Assembly (NCBI RefSeq): GCF_009755225.1
Contig: NZ_WQKZ01000002.1
Location: 682,001 to 746,000, forward strand
Length of the DNA stretch: 64,000 nucleotides
Direction: 5' to 3'
Source: Hymenobacter ginkgonis
GTDB lineage: Bacteria > Bacteroidota > Bacteroidia > Cytophagales > Hymenobacteraceae
Position 1 is the first letter of the stretch. Each line of letters starts with the position of its first letter. Below are positions 43,593 through 52,466 of the stretch, in pieces. Position numbers and translations under genes: made by a program. Under the pieces are notes generated by a model that searched no databases, was not told where the DNA came from, and was given only the letters and a program-made list of their open reading frames with translations.

Positions 43593-44024
43593 CTAGGCTG
43601 GTGAGGAAATAGGAGCGGTTAGGCCTTGCTGGCGCTGATGCTCAGCGTGTGCGTCACGGGCGCCTTGCACAGCCTGTTCCTCCTCAGCCCGAAAGTCATT
43701 CAGGCTTTTGCTAGGTTCCTCGCGCAGGGCAAGGTTGAGCTGGCGCTGCTTGTCCATGTGTGCCACTTCCTGGCACCAGTACACTTCCTGCTTTTCCAGG
43801 TTAGCCACACGCTCAGTGGCCTGGTCCTCCAATTTGAGCAGTAGCTTCTCGCTGGCCTTGCCGGGTGTGAGGGCGGTCACGGTGGCCCGCGTCGAGCGGA
43901 AGGTGACTTGTACCGGGTCGCCCAGTTGTAAGGCGCGCTGAATGGCCTGAATGGCGGCGAGGTTAGCGCGGGCCTCGTCGAGGTACGCCATGGCCTCGCG
44001 CAGTTCTTTCTCTGCGTAGTTCAT
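43593..44024 (-). CDS. Coiled-coil element protein of unknown function
   Basis: The 143-residue protein starts MNYAEKELREAMAYLDEARA and has a long helical middle, EKLLLKLEDQATERVANLEK. It is the first leftward gene after the switch region. The minus-strand promoter at 44116-44123 would drive it, so its expression should be controlled by the TGTAAAG sites. No known family is recognised. Confidence 0.45.
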   Translation of the reverse strand: MNYAEKELREAMAYLDEARANLAAIQAIQRALQLGDPVQVTFRSTRATVTALTPGKASEKLLLKLEDQATERVANLEKQEVYWCQEVAHMDKQRQLNLALREEPSKSLNDFRAEEEQAVQGARDAHAEHQRQQGLTAPISSPA

Positions 44025-44115
44025 TAACTTTGGGTGTGTGATTGGTGATAGGGCTTGCCGGCCCAGTTGCTAGTTCTAAAGGTCATCCCTTGCCGGGGGT
44101 GGCCTTTTTCTTTAG

Positions 44116-44200
44116 CAAATGTAAAGACAAAAACTTTACAAACACTAGAAACATGTAAAGAAAAAAACTTTTTTTGTCTTTACAAAGGTGTGTACATTTG
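44116..44200. promoter_or_regulatory. Divergent promoter/operator switch region
   Basis: Two perfect -7 boxes face away from each other: TACATTTG at 44193-44200 (plus) and at 44116-44123 (minus). Between and over them lie four heptamer half-sites: TGTAAAG at 44120-44126 and 44154-44160, and CTTTACA at 44134-44140 and 44178-44184. They form two inverted pairs, the first overlapping the minus promoter and the second just upstream of the plus promoter. The adjacent RHH protein is the likely binder. Confidence 0.7.
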
Positions 44201-44204
44201 CGAC

Positions 44205-44366
44205 ATGACAAAAGATGCAACACCTCCCAAAACTCTAATAAATCTGCGCATTGACCCTGAGTTAGCGGATGCAGGCAAGGCACTTGCTAAGAAGCGAGGC
44301 TCGAACCTTTCGACTCTATTGCGCATGCTCCTAATCCAGGAAATAGAGAAGGATAAAAAGTCATGA
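44205..44366 (+). CDS. Ribbon-helix-helix repressor-like protein
   Basis: The 53-residue protein (ATG at 44205, only five bases after the -7 box, so the mRNA may have almost no leader) contains KTLINLRIDPELADAGKALA and KRGSNLSTLLRMLLIQEIEK: a beta strand followed by two helices, as in Arc/CopG-type regulators. It overlaps the RteC-like gene by four bases (ATGA). It probably represses one or both promoters of the switch region. Confidence 0.7.
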   Translation: MTKDATPPKTLINLRIDPELADAGKALAKKRGSNLSTLLRMLLIQEIEKDKKS

Positions 44367-45172
44367 ACACACGCTACCCCCGCGCGCAGCCCAACGGCTT
44401 TTGGAAGCACGAAACCAACTCCTACGCTAATGAACTGGCCAACCAGGAAGCAGAGGACCGGGCGGTTATTCGACTCATTGGCGGCCGATTGTGGGAGTTG
44501 AAAGGTGACGAGTTATTAGATGCAATTGTCGAGGAATGGAATACACTAGCTGAACGCTCAACCGAAGAGTACACTGCCTTTCGGGAACAGGTAGCCCAGC
44601 AAGCACAGATTGAAGGCCGTAACATCCCTTTCAGCGATGAATTTCAAGCCTGGTGGGTATCGCTGGTAGAATCGTGGCCACTATGGGAAGTGGCCGAGTG
44701 GTCGGAGCGGCTGCTAATCGACTTAGACGGATTTGATACTCAGCGAGAATTTCAGTACATACTTGATATTCTTCAGGATGCTATTACGGAAGGCAAGGTG
44801 ACGAAGCGGGCCCAGGTAGACAGGGCTATCGAGTGGACGCAGGAGCAGCTCCAGCGGCTGGCACAGCAGTCCGACGCTCCCAAGCCACAGCTAGCATTAC
44901 CAGCAGACGAGCAGTTAGAGTGGCTCGGCACCAAGGTTGAGTTTACTGAGCTGGCCTATGCGCTTATTGAGGCCGGATATGTGAAAGCCTCCAGCCGGGC
45001 GAAGGCCGTGGCCACTTTAGCCAACTTCTTCGGGGTGCCAGACCTAGGTAAGCCTGAGCGAGCACTGCAAATTGTGAAAAAGCGACGTGAACGCGATAGC
45101 CAACCGGTTACGCCAATGCTCGACAAGCTGAAGGAAAGTCTTAAGAGCTATCTAAAAAAAAGCCAACTATAA
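44363..45172 (+). CDS. RteC-like regulator
   Basis: The protein has 269 residues. Residues 185-265 (LEWLGTKVEFTELAYALIEA, then NFFGVPDLGKPERALQIVKK) match the C-terminal domain of RteC, known from the conjugative transposon CTnDOT as an activator of its excision operon. The N-terminal 180 residues are helical and charged. It is translationally coupled to the RHH gene, and together they look like the decision pair that controls excision or induction of the element. A terminator follows at once. Confidence 0.7.
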   Translation: MNTRYPRAQPNGFWKHETNSYANELANQEAEDRAVIRLIGGRLWELKGDELLDAIVEEWNTLAERSTEEYTAFREQVAQQAQIEGRNIPFSDEFQAWWVSLVESWPLWEVAEWSERLLIDLDGFDTQREFQYILDILQDAITEGKVTKRAQVDRAIEWTQEQLQRLAQQSDAPKPQLALPADEQLEWLGTKVEFTELAYALIEAGYVKASSRAKAVATLANFFGVPDLGKPERALQIVKKRRERDSQPVTPMLDKLKESLKSYLKKSQL

Positions 45173-45173
45173 T

Positions 45174-45203
45174 AAAAGGCCACCCGATGGGGTGGCCTTC
45201 TTC
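45174..45203 (+). terminator. Terminator of the RHH-RteC operon
   Basis: AAAAGGCCACCC and GGGTGGCCTTCTT pair two bases after the stop codon. Confidence 0.85.
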
Positions 45204-45261
45204 ATTTACCGCTCTTTCTCCCCACGTCGGTAGCTCAAGTGCTAGAGCAGCCCACTGTATA

Positions 45262-46161
45262 TTATCTAATACAGCTTTCTAAAATTTGTTTATTATTTGA
45301 GATGACAAATCTATCACGTGTGTAAAAAACACCTTTATTAATATAATCTATATAGGTAAGAGATGCTTCAGTGTAAGGAATATGCATTGTTAGGGCATTT
45401 ACTTCTAAAGGTGTGCCCTCTGTAAAAGGAGATATTTCTAAGCAATATTTTGGAGATAACGGGAAGAACATAACGCCTTTAGCATTTAGCTCAAACCAAT
45501 GATGGTATGGCCTATCTATAGCAAATCTTTCATCCACATTAGGCGAAAATCCAGGATTATCATTTGTCCAAAAATTGTAAAGCGAATGTGATTTTAAAAT
45601 TCTCCAACGTTTCGCACTCATAGTTTGAAGAAATAAATCAGACAAATCTTTAGCGTCATTTTCATCTACAAGTGCTCCCAAATGCATCTTCTTGGCTAAG
45701 TCTTTAGAGTATTGATTAATAGCCTGCTCTTCGTCTGCTTCAAGGGGCCGCCCGCCCCATCTTGCTTTAGTAGTCATTAAGAAATGAATAATCCTTTCAT
45801 GGTTATTTCGCATCACAGGATTACGCATTTTTGTAGTATATAGCCAAAAAATTATTTTTTCTCTAGTTGTTTGCGTGATAACATTTTCCTCCTTTATTTC
45901 ATTGACTATGTTTTCATATTCTGGTTCTATATATTTAGAAAATGCTTCTTCCAGAGCGTACGGGTGAATGAACGTATTATCATTATAGTATCTGTCCCGT
46001 TTAAATACACTGTCATTTAGACCAAATCGATCTACAACTGGCCTTGGCTTTCTTGCGAAATCAATTGCATAAACAAAGCTTTCTGCATCTGAAATTTTCC
46101 AGTGCTTCAAATAGGTGCGTGGTACAGTATGCTGCTGCTTGCTTTTATTGCCCATCTTCAA
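45262..46161 (-). CDS. DUF4238 protein
   Basis: The protein has 299 residues and strongly AT-rich codons. It begins with the DUF4238 signature KQQHTVPRTYLKHWKISDAE, near FVYAIDFARKPRP, and has EEAFSKYIEPEYENIVNEIK and NFWTNDNPGFSPN further on. Function is unknown; DUF4238 genes are commonly found singly in mobile DNA. It lies 50 bases downstream of the YaaC-like gene on the same strand, so the two are probably one operon and one functional unit. Confidence 0.75.
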   Translation of the reverse strand: MKMGNKSKQQHTVPRTYLKHWKISDAESFVYAIDFARKPRPVVDRFGLNDSVFKRDRYYNDNTFIHPYALEEAFSKYIEPEYENIVNEIKEENVITQTTREKIIFWLYTTKMRNPVMRNNHERIIHFLMTTKARWGGRPLEADEEQAINQYSKDLAKKMHLGALVDENDAKDLSDLFLQTMSAKRWRILKSHSLYNFWTNDNPGFSPNVDERFAIDRPYHHWFELNAKGVMFFPLSPKYCLEISPFTEGTPLEVNALTMHIPYTEASLTYIDYINKGVFYTRDRFVISNNKQILESCIR

Positions 46162-46211
46162 TAATTTATTTGGGGGCTTGAGATATTTGCGGCTAACAGG
46201 TTGAAAATTAA

Positions 46212-47246
46212 TTATTCCTTATTTGCATTACTCTTTGATTCGAAATCATATGGTGCATCCAGATGGTCTAATACTATTTTAGGAAAGTACCTTTGGATAT
46301 ACTTTATTAATTTCAAAATAAAGGGGTATATTACATCTCCTTTTTCTGTTCTTCCTAACGAAATCCAAGTAGTGGGAAAGTATCGCGACATCATTCCAAG
46401 AATATAAGCTGCCATATAAAACTGGCCTATATCACATAAGCTTTCGCAATTAGGTAAATAATCAACAATATTGATGTGCCCAATTTCGCTGAATGAACCA
46501 TTAAACGAATAGACAAATCTAGGGTAATGTATGAGTGGAAATGGCAAGAATATACTTGTAATATTTTTTGAAATGCTTACTTCTTTATTATGAAATACCT
46601 CAGTGGGGAAGCATGCCTCAATAGCTCTGTGCTTAGAATCACCGCCATAAACAGTTATTACATACTTGCTATTGGGTTTATCGATTTTAAATCCTTCAAG
46701 ACCAAGGCGTTCGTAAGGCATGTTACTCCAGGCTGCGAGTTCGCGATGCAAATCCGGAAATCCAGAAGCAAGCGCATAGAAAGAAAGTTTTTCGCCTTCT
46801 TTTGGTTGTTCAAATGAGATTCCCCAATTAACAAAACTTGTATTCGATCTGAAATAGCTTTTGTTTTTTACTGCAGTTAACAATTCTGAAAAAGTGCCAT
46901 TGCCAACACGGATTTCTAAACTTGCAAAATCCTTGTTTGCTAAGCATGATTGCCAGTTAGTGACTTCAAGTCCGTGGGATGGTTTTAGTGATGTTTCTCT
47001 AAGATTGGGAGATAAGAACAGGATTAATCCTCTGCTTAAAGACAAAACACCATAATATAAAAGCAAAGGTTTAACTGCAATATTTGCAGCAATAGCACTA
47101 GTAAAGTATTCTCTTCCCTGTGTAAAAGAAGAAGCGATTTCGCGTATTTTGCCGGCGTTGGCTTCAATGCCATGGCGCTTTTTGAAATGGCGACTAATCA
47201 AGTCGCGTGATTCGAAGCCAGCTAAGGTATCCCATGCGTCATTCAT
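46212..47246 (-). CDS. YaaC-like protein
   Basis: The protein has 344 residues and AT-rich codons. EIASSFTQGREYFTSAIAAN and PLLLYYGVLSLSRGLILFLS near residues 37-78 match the helical core of YaaC-like proteins (a family of unknown function). Later segments, such as FLPFPLIHYPRFVYSF and QFYMAAYILGMMSRYFP, fit the family's C-terminal part. It is the first gene of a two-gene unit between the regulators and the integrase, the usual place for accessory cargo such as phage-defence genes. Defence is inference. Confidence 0.7.
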   Translation of the reverse strand: MNDAWDTLAGFESRDLISRHFKKRHGIEANAGKIREIASSFTQGREYFTSAIAANIAVKPLLLYYGVLSLSRGLILFLSPNLRETSLKPSHGLEVTNWQSCLANKDFASLEIRVGNGTFSELLTAVKNKSYFRSNTSFVNWGISFEQPKEGEKLSFYALASGFPDLHRELAAWSNMPYERLGLEGFKIDKPNSKYVITVYGGDSKHRAIEACFPTEVFHNKEVSISKNITSIFLPFPLIHYPRFVYSFNGSFSEIGHINIVDYLPNCESLCDIGQFYMAAYILGMMSRYFPTTWISLGRTEKGDVIYPFILKLIKYIQRYFPKIVLDHLDAPYDFESKSNANKE

Positions 47247-47288
47247 TAGGTTACGCTATTAATGCAAAAAATAAGTTGGATTTAGTTA

Positions 47289-48512
47289 TTAGCTAGCACT
47301 CCCATACACCCGGTGAAACTCCTTGCTCACCACATCGGCCGTGATGTTGACGTAACGCTTGAAGCTGGCCCAACTCTTATGCCCAGTTATCTTCATCACG
47401 AGCTCGGGCCGCAGGCCTTGTTCCAGCGCTAGTGTAGCGAACGTGCGCCGGCCGGTATGGCAGGTCAAGCGCTGCCACTTGGCCAGCGTCTCACTCTCGC
47501 GCCGGCCGCCACGGTAACGCACTACTTCTACCGGCACCGCTAGTTCGGCGCGCTGGCCCAGCTCTTTTAAAAATCGGTTGAGCACCTGGTTGGCCACTGG
47601 CCGTAGCTCACCCGACACCATACGCTCGACGAGCGCGGCCGCTTCAGGCCGCAGGGGCACTGTCACCATATCCTTTGTCTTGTGCATCACTAGGCGTAGG
47701 CTAGTGCCCCGCACGTGCTCGGCCCGAATGCTCACCAGGTCTGAGTAGCGCAGGCCCGTGTAGCAGCTCAAAACGAATAGCCCGCGGGCGTTGTCGAGGT
47801 AGCCGCCGGCCGGCAGGGGCAGCGTGGCCAGGTGGTGCAGCTCGTCAGCCGTGAGTGTCATCACGTCGGGCTCGCGGCGGGACCAAGTCAGTTTGGGGTA
47901 AAAAGTATTGGTGTGCAGCCCACGGCTAGCTGCCCATTTCATAAAGAGCTTGACGCGCGTCAGAATTTTACTGACCGTGTTATCCGTCAAGTGGGCCGGC
48001 CCGACGAGGTAGGCTGTGAACTGCTCTCCAAAGCGAGAAGTAATAGTGTCGAAATCCACGCCGTAGCGCTGGGCGCTGGCGAACTCGCGTAGATGACGTG
48101 CTGCTGTAGCGTAGGTGCGAGCCGTATTGAGCAGGCCAGCAGCTTTCTTCTGGCTTACCCACTCGTCAAGATGCTCCCAGAAGCTCATAGCAGCCGCCTG
48201 AGCTACTTTCTCTATTGGCACTGGTGTTACTGCCGCCCGTAACGATTCGGCGTCGGGTAGCTGCCCTTTCGTCCGATATGAGCCATAACATTTTATAAGC
48301 TGCGCTTCAGCTAGGTCAAGGGCATCATTTAAGGTGCCGTTGTCTGGATACCCCCGTACCTGCGCACGCTGCTCACTTTTGAGCCACTGCTTAGGCAGCA
48401 CGCTGAGGCCGAGAGAAATTTTGACCCGCTGCCCGTCGAAACTCAAGAAGGCGAAAATGGGCGTAGGTTTGGTAGCGCTGGGCTCTTTGAGCAGAAAAGA
48501 AACGGAGGGCAT
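47289..48512 (-). CDS. int: Tyrosine-type site-specific integrase
   Basis: The ATG at 48512 gives 407 residues (MPSVSFLLKEPSATKPTPIF); a longer in-frame start is less natural. An arm-binding-like N-terminal domain and SAM-like core domain (about 110-205) precede the catalytic domain, with Arg255 (CYTGLRYSDLV), Lys278/280, His352-x-x-Arg355 (CHTGRRTFAT), His378 (ITGHKSW) and the nucleophile Tyr387 (FKRYVNI), all present. It lies about 190 bases from the right attachment site and presumably recombines at tRNA-Phe. Confidence 0.93.
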   Translation of the reverse strand: MPSVSFLLKEPSATKPTPIFAFLSFDGQRVKISLGLSVLPKQWLKSEQRAQVRGYPDNGTLNDALDLAEAQLIKCYGSYRTKGQLPDAESLRAAVTPVPIEKVAQAAAMSFWEHLDEWVSQKKAAGLLNTARTYATAARHLREFASAQRYGVDFDTITSRFGEQFTAYLVGPAHLTDNTVSKILTRVKLFMKWAASRGLHTNTFYPKLTWSRREPDVMTLTADELHHLATLPLPAGGYLDNARGLFVLSCYTGLRYSDLVSIRAEHVRGTSLRLVMHKTKDMVTVPLRPEAAALVERMVSGELRPVANQVLNRFLKELGQRAELAVPVEVVRYRGGRRESETLAKWQRLTCHTGRRTFATLALEQGLRPELVMKITGHKSWASFKRYVNITADVVSKEFHRVYGSAS

Positions 48513-48704
48513 AGGGTGGGAGAGATGCGGTCCTAAAACTACACCCTGTCCCCCGCTTAGGGGACAACCGGGGGACAAACCGCCCGATTAATCTTTATAC
48601 CATCCCGACTTAGCTAGATAGCTTGCGAGTAGAAAACGGCTCTACTGCATCCAGAAGGCACTTTTAGTAGTGGTTTGAATCTGGCTGAATCGCGGGGTGC
48701 GGGC

Positions 48705-48718
48705 CCAACTGTTGCCAC
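48705..48718 (+). repeat. Right attachment site
   Basis: CCAACTGTTGCCAC repeats the tRNA-Phe 3' end at 33623-33636. It is followed by CA and an A run, so the reading here is GCC-A-CCA: this copy, unlike the one in the present tRNA gene, encodes a CCA end. Confidence 0.88.
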
Positions 48719-48719
48719 C

Positions 48720-48755
48720 AAAAAAAGGCCCTTAGCGCATTGTGCTAAGGGCCTT
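48720..48755. terminator. Terminator beside the right attachment site
   Basis: AAGGCCCTTAGC and GCTAAGGGCCTT form a perfect hairpin with an A run on the left. It probably was the original terminator of the host tRNA-Phe gene before integration, and now also ends the convergent side of the 48781 gene. Confidence 0.75.
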
Positions 48756-48780
48756 CTTCGTTTCAGGGGGTAGCGAGCCG

Positions 48781-49272
48781 TTAGTTTCGAAAATGCTCAA
48801 GCAGACCGCTTTTGCGTTTGATGAACACGTAGCGAATAGAAAAAGCCGTGGGGAAGCGGGCATAGTCGTCGCTGTGTATTTCGAGGGTAGGCTTGAAATC
48901 GAAGCTGAGCACTACGGGTAGGAAGGCCACTTTATACTCGACTCCCACCAAGCCATCAAAGCCCCCAAAATCGCCCGTATCCTTGTTGTGGCCCAAGTGG
49001 CCACCGGCTCCGAAATAATAATTGAGGCTAGGGCCCAGAATACCAAAGTGGTACTCGCCCAGGACAGTGCCGCTGTACTCGCGCTCGCCCAGCCCAGCAA
49101 TGCCTTCGATGGTAACTCGGGAAGCTACTCGCTGCTGAAGTGTAAGGCCGTAATTACCACCGCCTAAGCGCGCGCCCAGCGCCGTATTGTACTTCTGGGC
49201 CGCGGCTGGCTGCGCCAGGGCAAACAGGAAGGCTAGCAACCCGCCTAGCCGAAAAAAACGTACATGCATCAT
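48781..49272 (-). CDS. Small outer-membrane beta-barrel-like protein
   Basis: The 163-residue protein has a signal peptide ending near PAAAQ and alternating beta strands with many Gly and aromatic residues (YNTALGARLGGGNYGLTLQQ, then ILGPSLNYYFGAGGHLG), as expected of an eight-stranded barrel. The last strand, FSIRYVF, is followed by a basic tail, KRKSGLLEHFRN, which is unusual for barrel proteins ending in an aromatic residue. Function is unknown. It is the first chromosomal gene right of the element. Confidence 0.6.
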   Translation of the reverse strand: MMHVRFFRLGGLLAFLFALAQPAAAQKYNTALGARLGGGNYGLTLQQRVASRVTIEGIAGLGEREYSGTVLGEYHFGILGPSLNYYFGAGGHLGHNKDTGDFGGFDGLVGVEYKVAFLPVVLSFDFKPTLEIHSDDYARFPTAFSIRYVFIKRKSGLLEHFRN

Positions 49273-49464
49273 AAGTGAATAGATAGAAAGCCAGCGAGGC
49301 TAAGGCAACTACGGTGCCAACGCCCCGCAGCTTATAGCTAGTACGTGGTGCTGCTAAGCGCTACTAAACACGTATAAGATTCCGGCTTTTACCGCTTTTA
49401 TTCGGCCCCTAACGTTTGTTAGCCGGACCTTTGCACCGATATTTTCTCACCCACTACCCGCTGC

Positions 49465-50415
49465 GTGTACCTTCACCACGTGGCCGCCTACCTACCGGCG
49501 GCCGTTGTTACGAACGAACATTTTACCCGCCTCAATGGGCTGGCTTCCGATTGGATAATTGAGCGCACCGGCATCCGGGAGCGCCGCAAGGCCGGGCCCG
49601 GCGAGAACGCCAACACCATGGCCGTGGCCGCTACCCATGCTTTACTAGCCGAGCTGCCGCACTTCGACCCTGCGGGTATCGACTGCATTGTGGCGGGCAC
49701 GTACACGCCCCACGACACTATTTACACGGCGGCCCACGCGGTGCAGCGCGAGCTGAACGTCAACGAGATACCGGTCGTAAGTATTTCGTCGGCGTGCTCG
49801 TCACTGCTCAACGCGGTGGAGATAGTAGAAGGCTATTTTGCCCTTGGCAAAGCCAGCCAGGCGCTGGTGGTAGTAACCGAACATAACACGGCTTACAACA
49901 ACGAGGAAGACACGATGGCTGGCCACTTGTGGGGCGATGGCGCGGCGGCGCTACTGTTCACTAAGGAGCGGCTTGCGCCCGGCGACCTGCGCGTGACTCA
50001 GGTGCTGACTGGTGGCGCAGCGCCTGTGGGCAAAGCTGATGAGGCTGTGACCCTCAAGCCCGTAGATAAAGGCATTGTGATGCCCTTCGGCCGCGACGTG
50101 TTTCAGCAAGCTTGCACATACATGACGCGCATTACGCAGCAGTTGTTGGATAAAAACCATATGACTGTCAGCGACCTAACCTACCTGATACCGCACCAAG
50201 CCAACCTCCGCATCTCGGCCAACGTGACCAAGCAACTGGGCCTAGACCCAGCCCGCGCCGTCAACAACATCGAGCGGCTAGGTAATACGGGTTGCGCAGG
50301 CTCGGCCATCGGCTTAGCCGAAATATGGAGCACCCTCCAACCGGGTAATAAGGTGATTGTAACGGTATTTGGCGGCGGCTATTCGTATGGCGCCATGCTG
50401 CTGGAAAAAGAATAA
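49465..50415 (+). CDS. 3-oxoacyl-ACP synthase III (FabH-like)
   Basis: A GTG at 49465 starts a protein of 316 residues. The catalytic triad Cys111 (ISSACSSLLNA), His244 (IPHQANLRI) and Asn274 (ERLGNTGCAGS) is present. FabH enzymes start fatty-acid synthesis by condensing acyl-CoA with malonyl-ACP; close relatives make secondary lipids, and the Asn-Thr-Gly-Cys-Ala-Gly motif fits either. It is not in a fatty-acid operon, so it may be a specialised paralogue rather than the housekeeping FabH. Confidence 0.85.
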   Translation: MYLHHVAAYLPAAVVTNEHFTRLNGLASDWIIERTGIRERRKAGPGENANTMAVAATHALLAELPHFDPAGIDCIVAGTYTPHDTIYTAAHAVQRELNVNEIPVVSISSACSSLLNAVEIVEGYFALGKASQALVVVTEHNTAYNNEEDTMAGHLWGDGAAALLFTKERLAPGDLRVTQVLTGGAAPVGKADEAVTLKPVDKGIVMPFGRDVFQQACTYMTRITQQLLDKNHMTVSDLTYLIPHQANLRISANVTKQLGLDPARAVNNIERLGNTGCAGSAIGLAEIWSTLQPGNKVIVTVFGGGYSYGAMLLEKE

Positions 50416-50422
50416 GTAGTAG

Positions 50423-50480
50423 AGAAAACAGGCTTAAAAATCTGAAAGCCAACTCAGTAATTCCACGCCTGTTTTCTTTG
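50423..50480 (+). terminator. Terminator after the FabH-like gene
   Basis: AGAAAACAGGC and GCCTGTTTTCT pair across a 33-base loop and are followed by T-rich DNA, just before the arfB start. Confidence 0.55.
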
Positions 50481-50492
50481 CTTATTAAAACA

Positions 50493-50900
50493 ATGCTGCC
50501 ACCTGCTTCTGCCTTTCTGCCCGAAATTGTATTTCAAACCAGCCGCTCCAGCGGTCCTGGTGGCCAGAATGTGAACAAGGTAGAAAGCCGCGTAGAGCTA
50601 CGCTGGCACCTGCAGCAGTCACAACTACTGACGGACTTGCAGAAGAGCCTCATCTTGGAAAAGCTGGCCAACCAGCTCACGGCCGATGGCTTTCTGCTTG
50701 TGACGGCGCAAGATGACCGCAGCCAGCTACGCAACAAGGAAATTGTTTTGGCGCGTTTCTACGAGCTGCTGCAAAAAAGCCTGCGCCGGCCCAAGCCGCG
50801 CCGCGCTACCCGGCCCAGCGCCGGCGCTGTGCGCAAGCGTCTGGAGGGTAAGAAAATCCAGAGTGATAAGAAGGCTAATCGCCGGAAGCTGAACGACTAA
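50493..50900 (+). CDS. arfB: Ribosome-rescue hydrolase ArfB
   Basis: The ATG at 50493 gives 135 residues. The release-factor motif SSGPGGQNVNKVESRVELRW (GGQ at 23-25) supplies peptidyl-tRNA hydrolysis, and a basic C-terminal tail (RRPKPRRATRPSAGAVRKRL) enters the empty mRNA channel of stalled ribosomes. The short length without a codon-recognition domain distinguishes it from RF1/RF2. It appears to be a single gene. Confidence 0.92.
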   Translation: MLPPASAFLPEIVFQTSRSSGPGGQNVNKVESRVELRWHLQQSQLLTDLQKSLILEKLANQLTADGFLLVTAQDDRSQLRNKEIVLARFYELLQKSLRRPKPRRATRPSAGAVRKRLEGKKIQSDKKANRRKLND

Positions 50901-50944
50901 CGCAAAGCTGCTACCCCCTGCGTGGTGCAGAAGGGTGGCAGGCC

Positions 50945-52327
50945 TTAAAGCAGCGTGCCCCGTAGCATTACCAGCGCTACGGTGAAGTAGATAATCAAAC
51001 CCGTTACGTCAACTAACGTGGCTACGAAGGGCGCCGATGAGGTGGCAGGGTCGAGGCCTAGCTTGCGCAGGATGAGTGGCAACATCGAGCCTGCAATGCT
51101 ACCCCATAGCACAATGCCCACCAGTGCCACACCCACCGTGAGCGCCACCAGCAGCCAATGCGGCCCATAAATAGGCGAAATACTTTGCCAAATGGCAATG
51201 CGGCTAAAGCCTACAATACCCAAAATGACGCCCAGCATCAGGCCGCCGGCCAGTTCACGGCGCAGCACCCGCCACCATTCGCCCAGCGTAAACTCGCCCA
51301 GGGCCATGGCCCGAATGATGAGCGAAGTTGCCTGCGAGCCCGAGTTGCCGCCTGAACTGATAATCAAGGGGATGAATTGAACTAGCACGATGGCTTTCTG
51401 CAATTCGCCTTCGAAAAACTGCATGGCCGAAGCCGTTAATAATTCGCCCAAGAAGAGGACGACCAGCCAGCCGGCGCGCTTCTGCACCAGCCGCAGCAGG
51501 GGGGTAGTGATGTAGGGCTCGTCGAGCGCTTCGGAGCCGCCGAACTTCTGGATATCTTCGGTATCTTCTTCTTCCCGGATGGCCAGAATGTCGTCGAGCG
51601 TTACGATGCCGAGCAGGATGCCCTGGTCGGCGCTCACCACGGGTAGGGCCACGCGGTCGTTGCGCCGAAAAATATCGATGGCCTCTTCCTGGTCTTGGTC
51701 CACAGTGAGCTGCACGAAGCGGTGGTCCATGATATCGCGAACGCGCGTGGCGGGGTTAGCCAGCAAAAACTCGCGAATGCGGATATCATCAATGAGCACG
51801 CCGCGCGCATCCGTCACGTAGAGCACGTTCAGGGTTTCGGACTGGCCGCCGTGCTGGCGCACGTGGTCCAAAGACTGCTGAATGGTCCAGTTCTCGCGGA
51901 TGGCGATGTAGTCGGGCGTCATCAAGCGGCCCACCGAGTACTCGGGGTAGCCCAGTAGCTGCAGGGTAACCCGGCGCTCGGGCTCCGAAAGGTTTTGCAC
52001 CAGTTCGGCCACAAAGTTGGCGGGCAGAAACTCAAGCAGGGCCGTGCGGTCGTCGGGCGACATCTCGTTGAGGATGTCAGTAATCTTGTCCTGCGCCAGG
52101 TTGTCGAGAAAGTGTCGTTGCACCTCCAGGTCGAGGTATTCAAACACCTCAGTGGCCAGGATGAGGGGTAGGAGCCGAAAAATAATGAGCTGTTCGCGCT
52201 CGTCCTCGTCCTCAATAAGCTCGACCAGCTCGGCCGGCTGGAAGGTGCGCAACAGTTTTTTCAGCTTAAAAAACTCGCCCTCCTGAATCAATGACGTGAT
52301 GTGGTCCACGGTTTCGGGCGAGGTCAT
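50945..52327 (-). CDS. mgtE: Magnesium transporter MgtE
   Basis: The ATG at 52327 (MTSPETVDHITSLIQEGEFF) gives 460 residues, the normal length. In order: the MgtE N domain (about 1-125), two CBS domains (GRLMTPDYIAIRENWTIQQS; the second with RVALPVVSADQGILLGIVTL), and five transmembrane helices from about 280 with the pore-lining IPLIISSGGNSGSQATSLI. It is a magnesium-gated channel/transporter of the inner membrane. Confidence 0.94.
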   Translation of the reverse strand: MTSPETVDHITSLIQEGEFFKLKKLLRTFQPAELVELIEDEDEREQLIIFRLLPLILATEVFEYLDLEVQRHFLDNLAQDKITDILNEMSPDDRTALLEFLPANFVAELVQNLSEPERRVTLQLLGYPEYSVGRLMTPDYIAIRENWTIQQSLDHVRQHGGQSETLNVLYVTDARGVLIDDIRIREFLLANPATRVRDIMDHRFVQLTVDQDQEEAIDIFRRNDRVALPVVSADQGILLGIVTLDDILAIREEEDTEDIQKFGGSEALDEPYITTPLLRLVQKRAGWLVVLFLGELLTASAMQFFEGELQKAIVLVQFIPLIISSGGNSGSQATSLIIRAMALGEFTLGEWWRVLRRELAGGLMLGVILGIVGFSRIAIWQSISPIYGPHWLLVALTVGVALVGIVLWGSIAGSMLPLILRKLGLDPATSSAPFVATLVDVTGLIIYFTVALVMLRGTLL

Positions 52328-52466
52328 AGGCAGGGCAAAAAAAGTGAGTGTTTCGCTAGGCAATAAGAGGTGGCGGTACAAAATTAAGCCCAAATACCTA
52401 CCAGGTTATCGGCGCAGCTCGCATTTTTGGCGTACTTCGCTTTTGCACCAGCATTCGCCTACCGTT

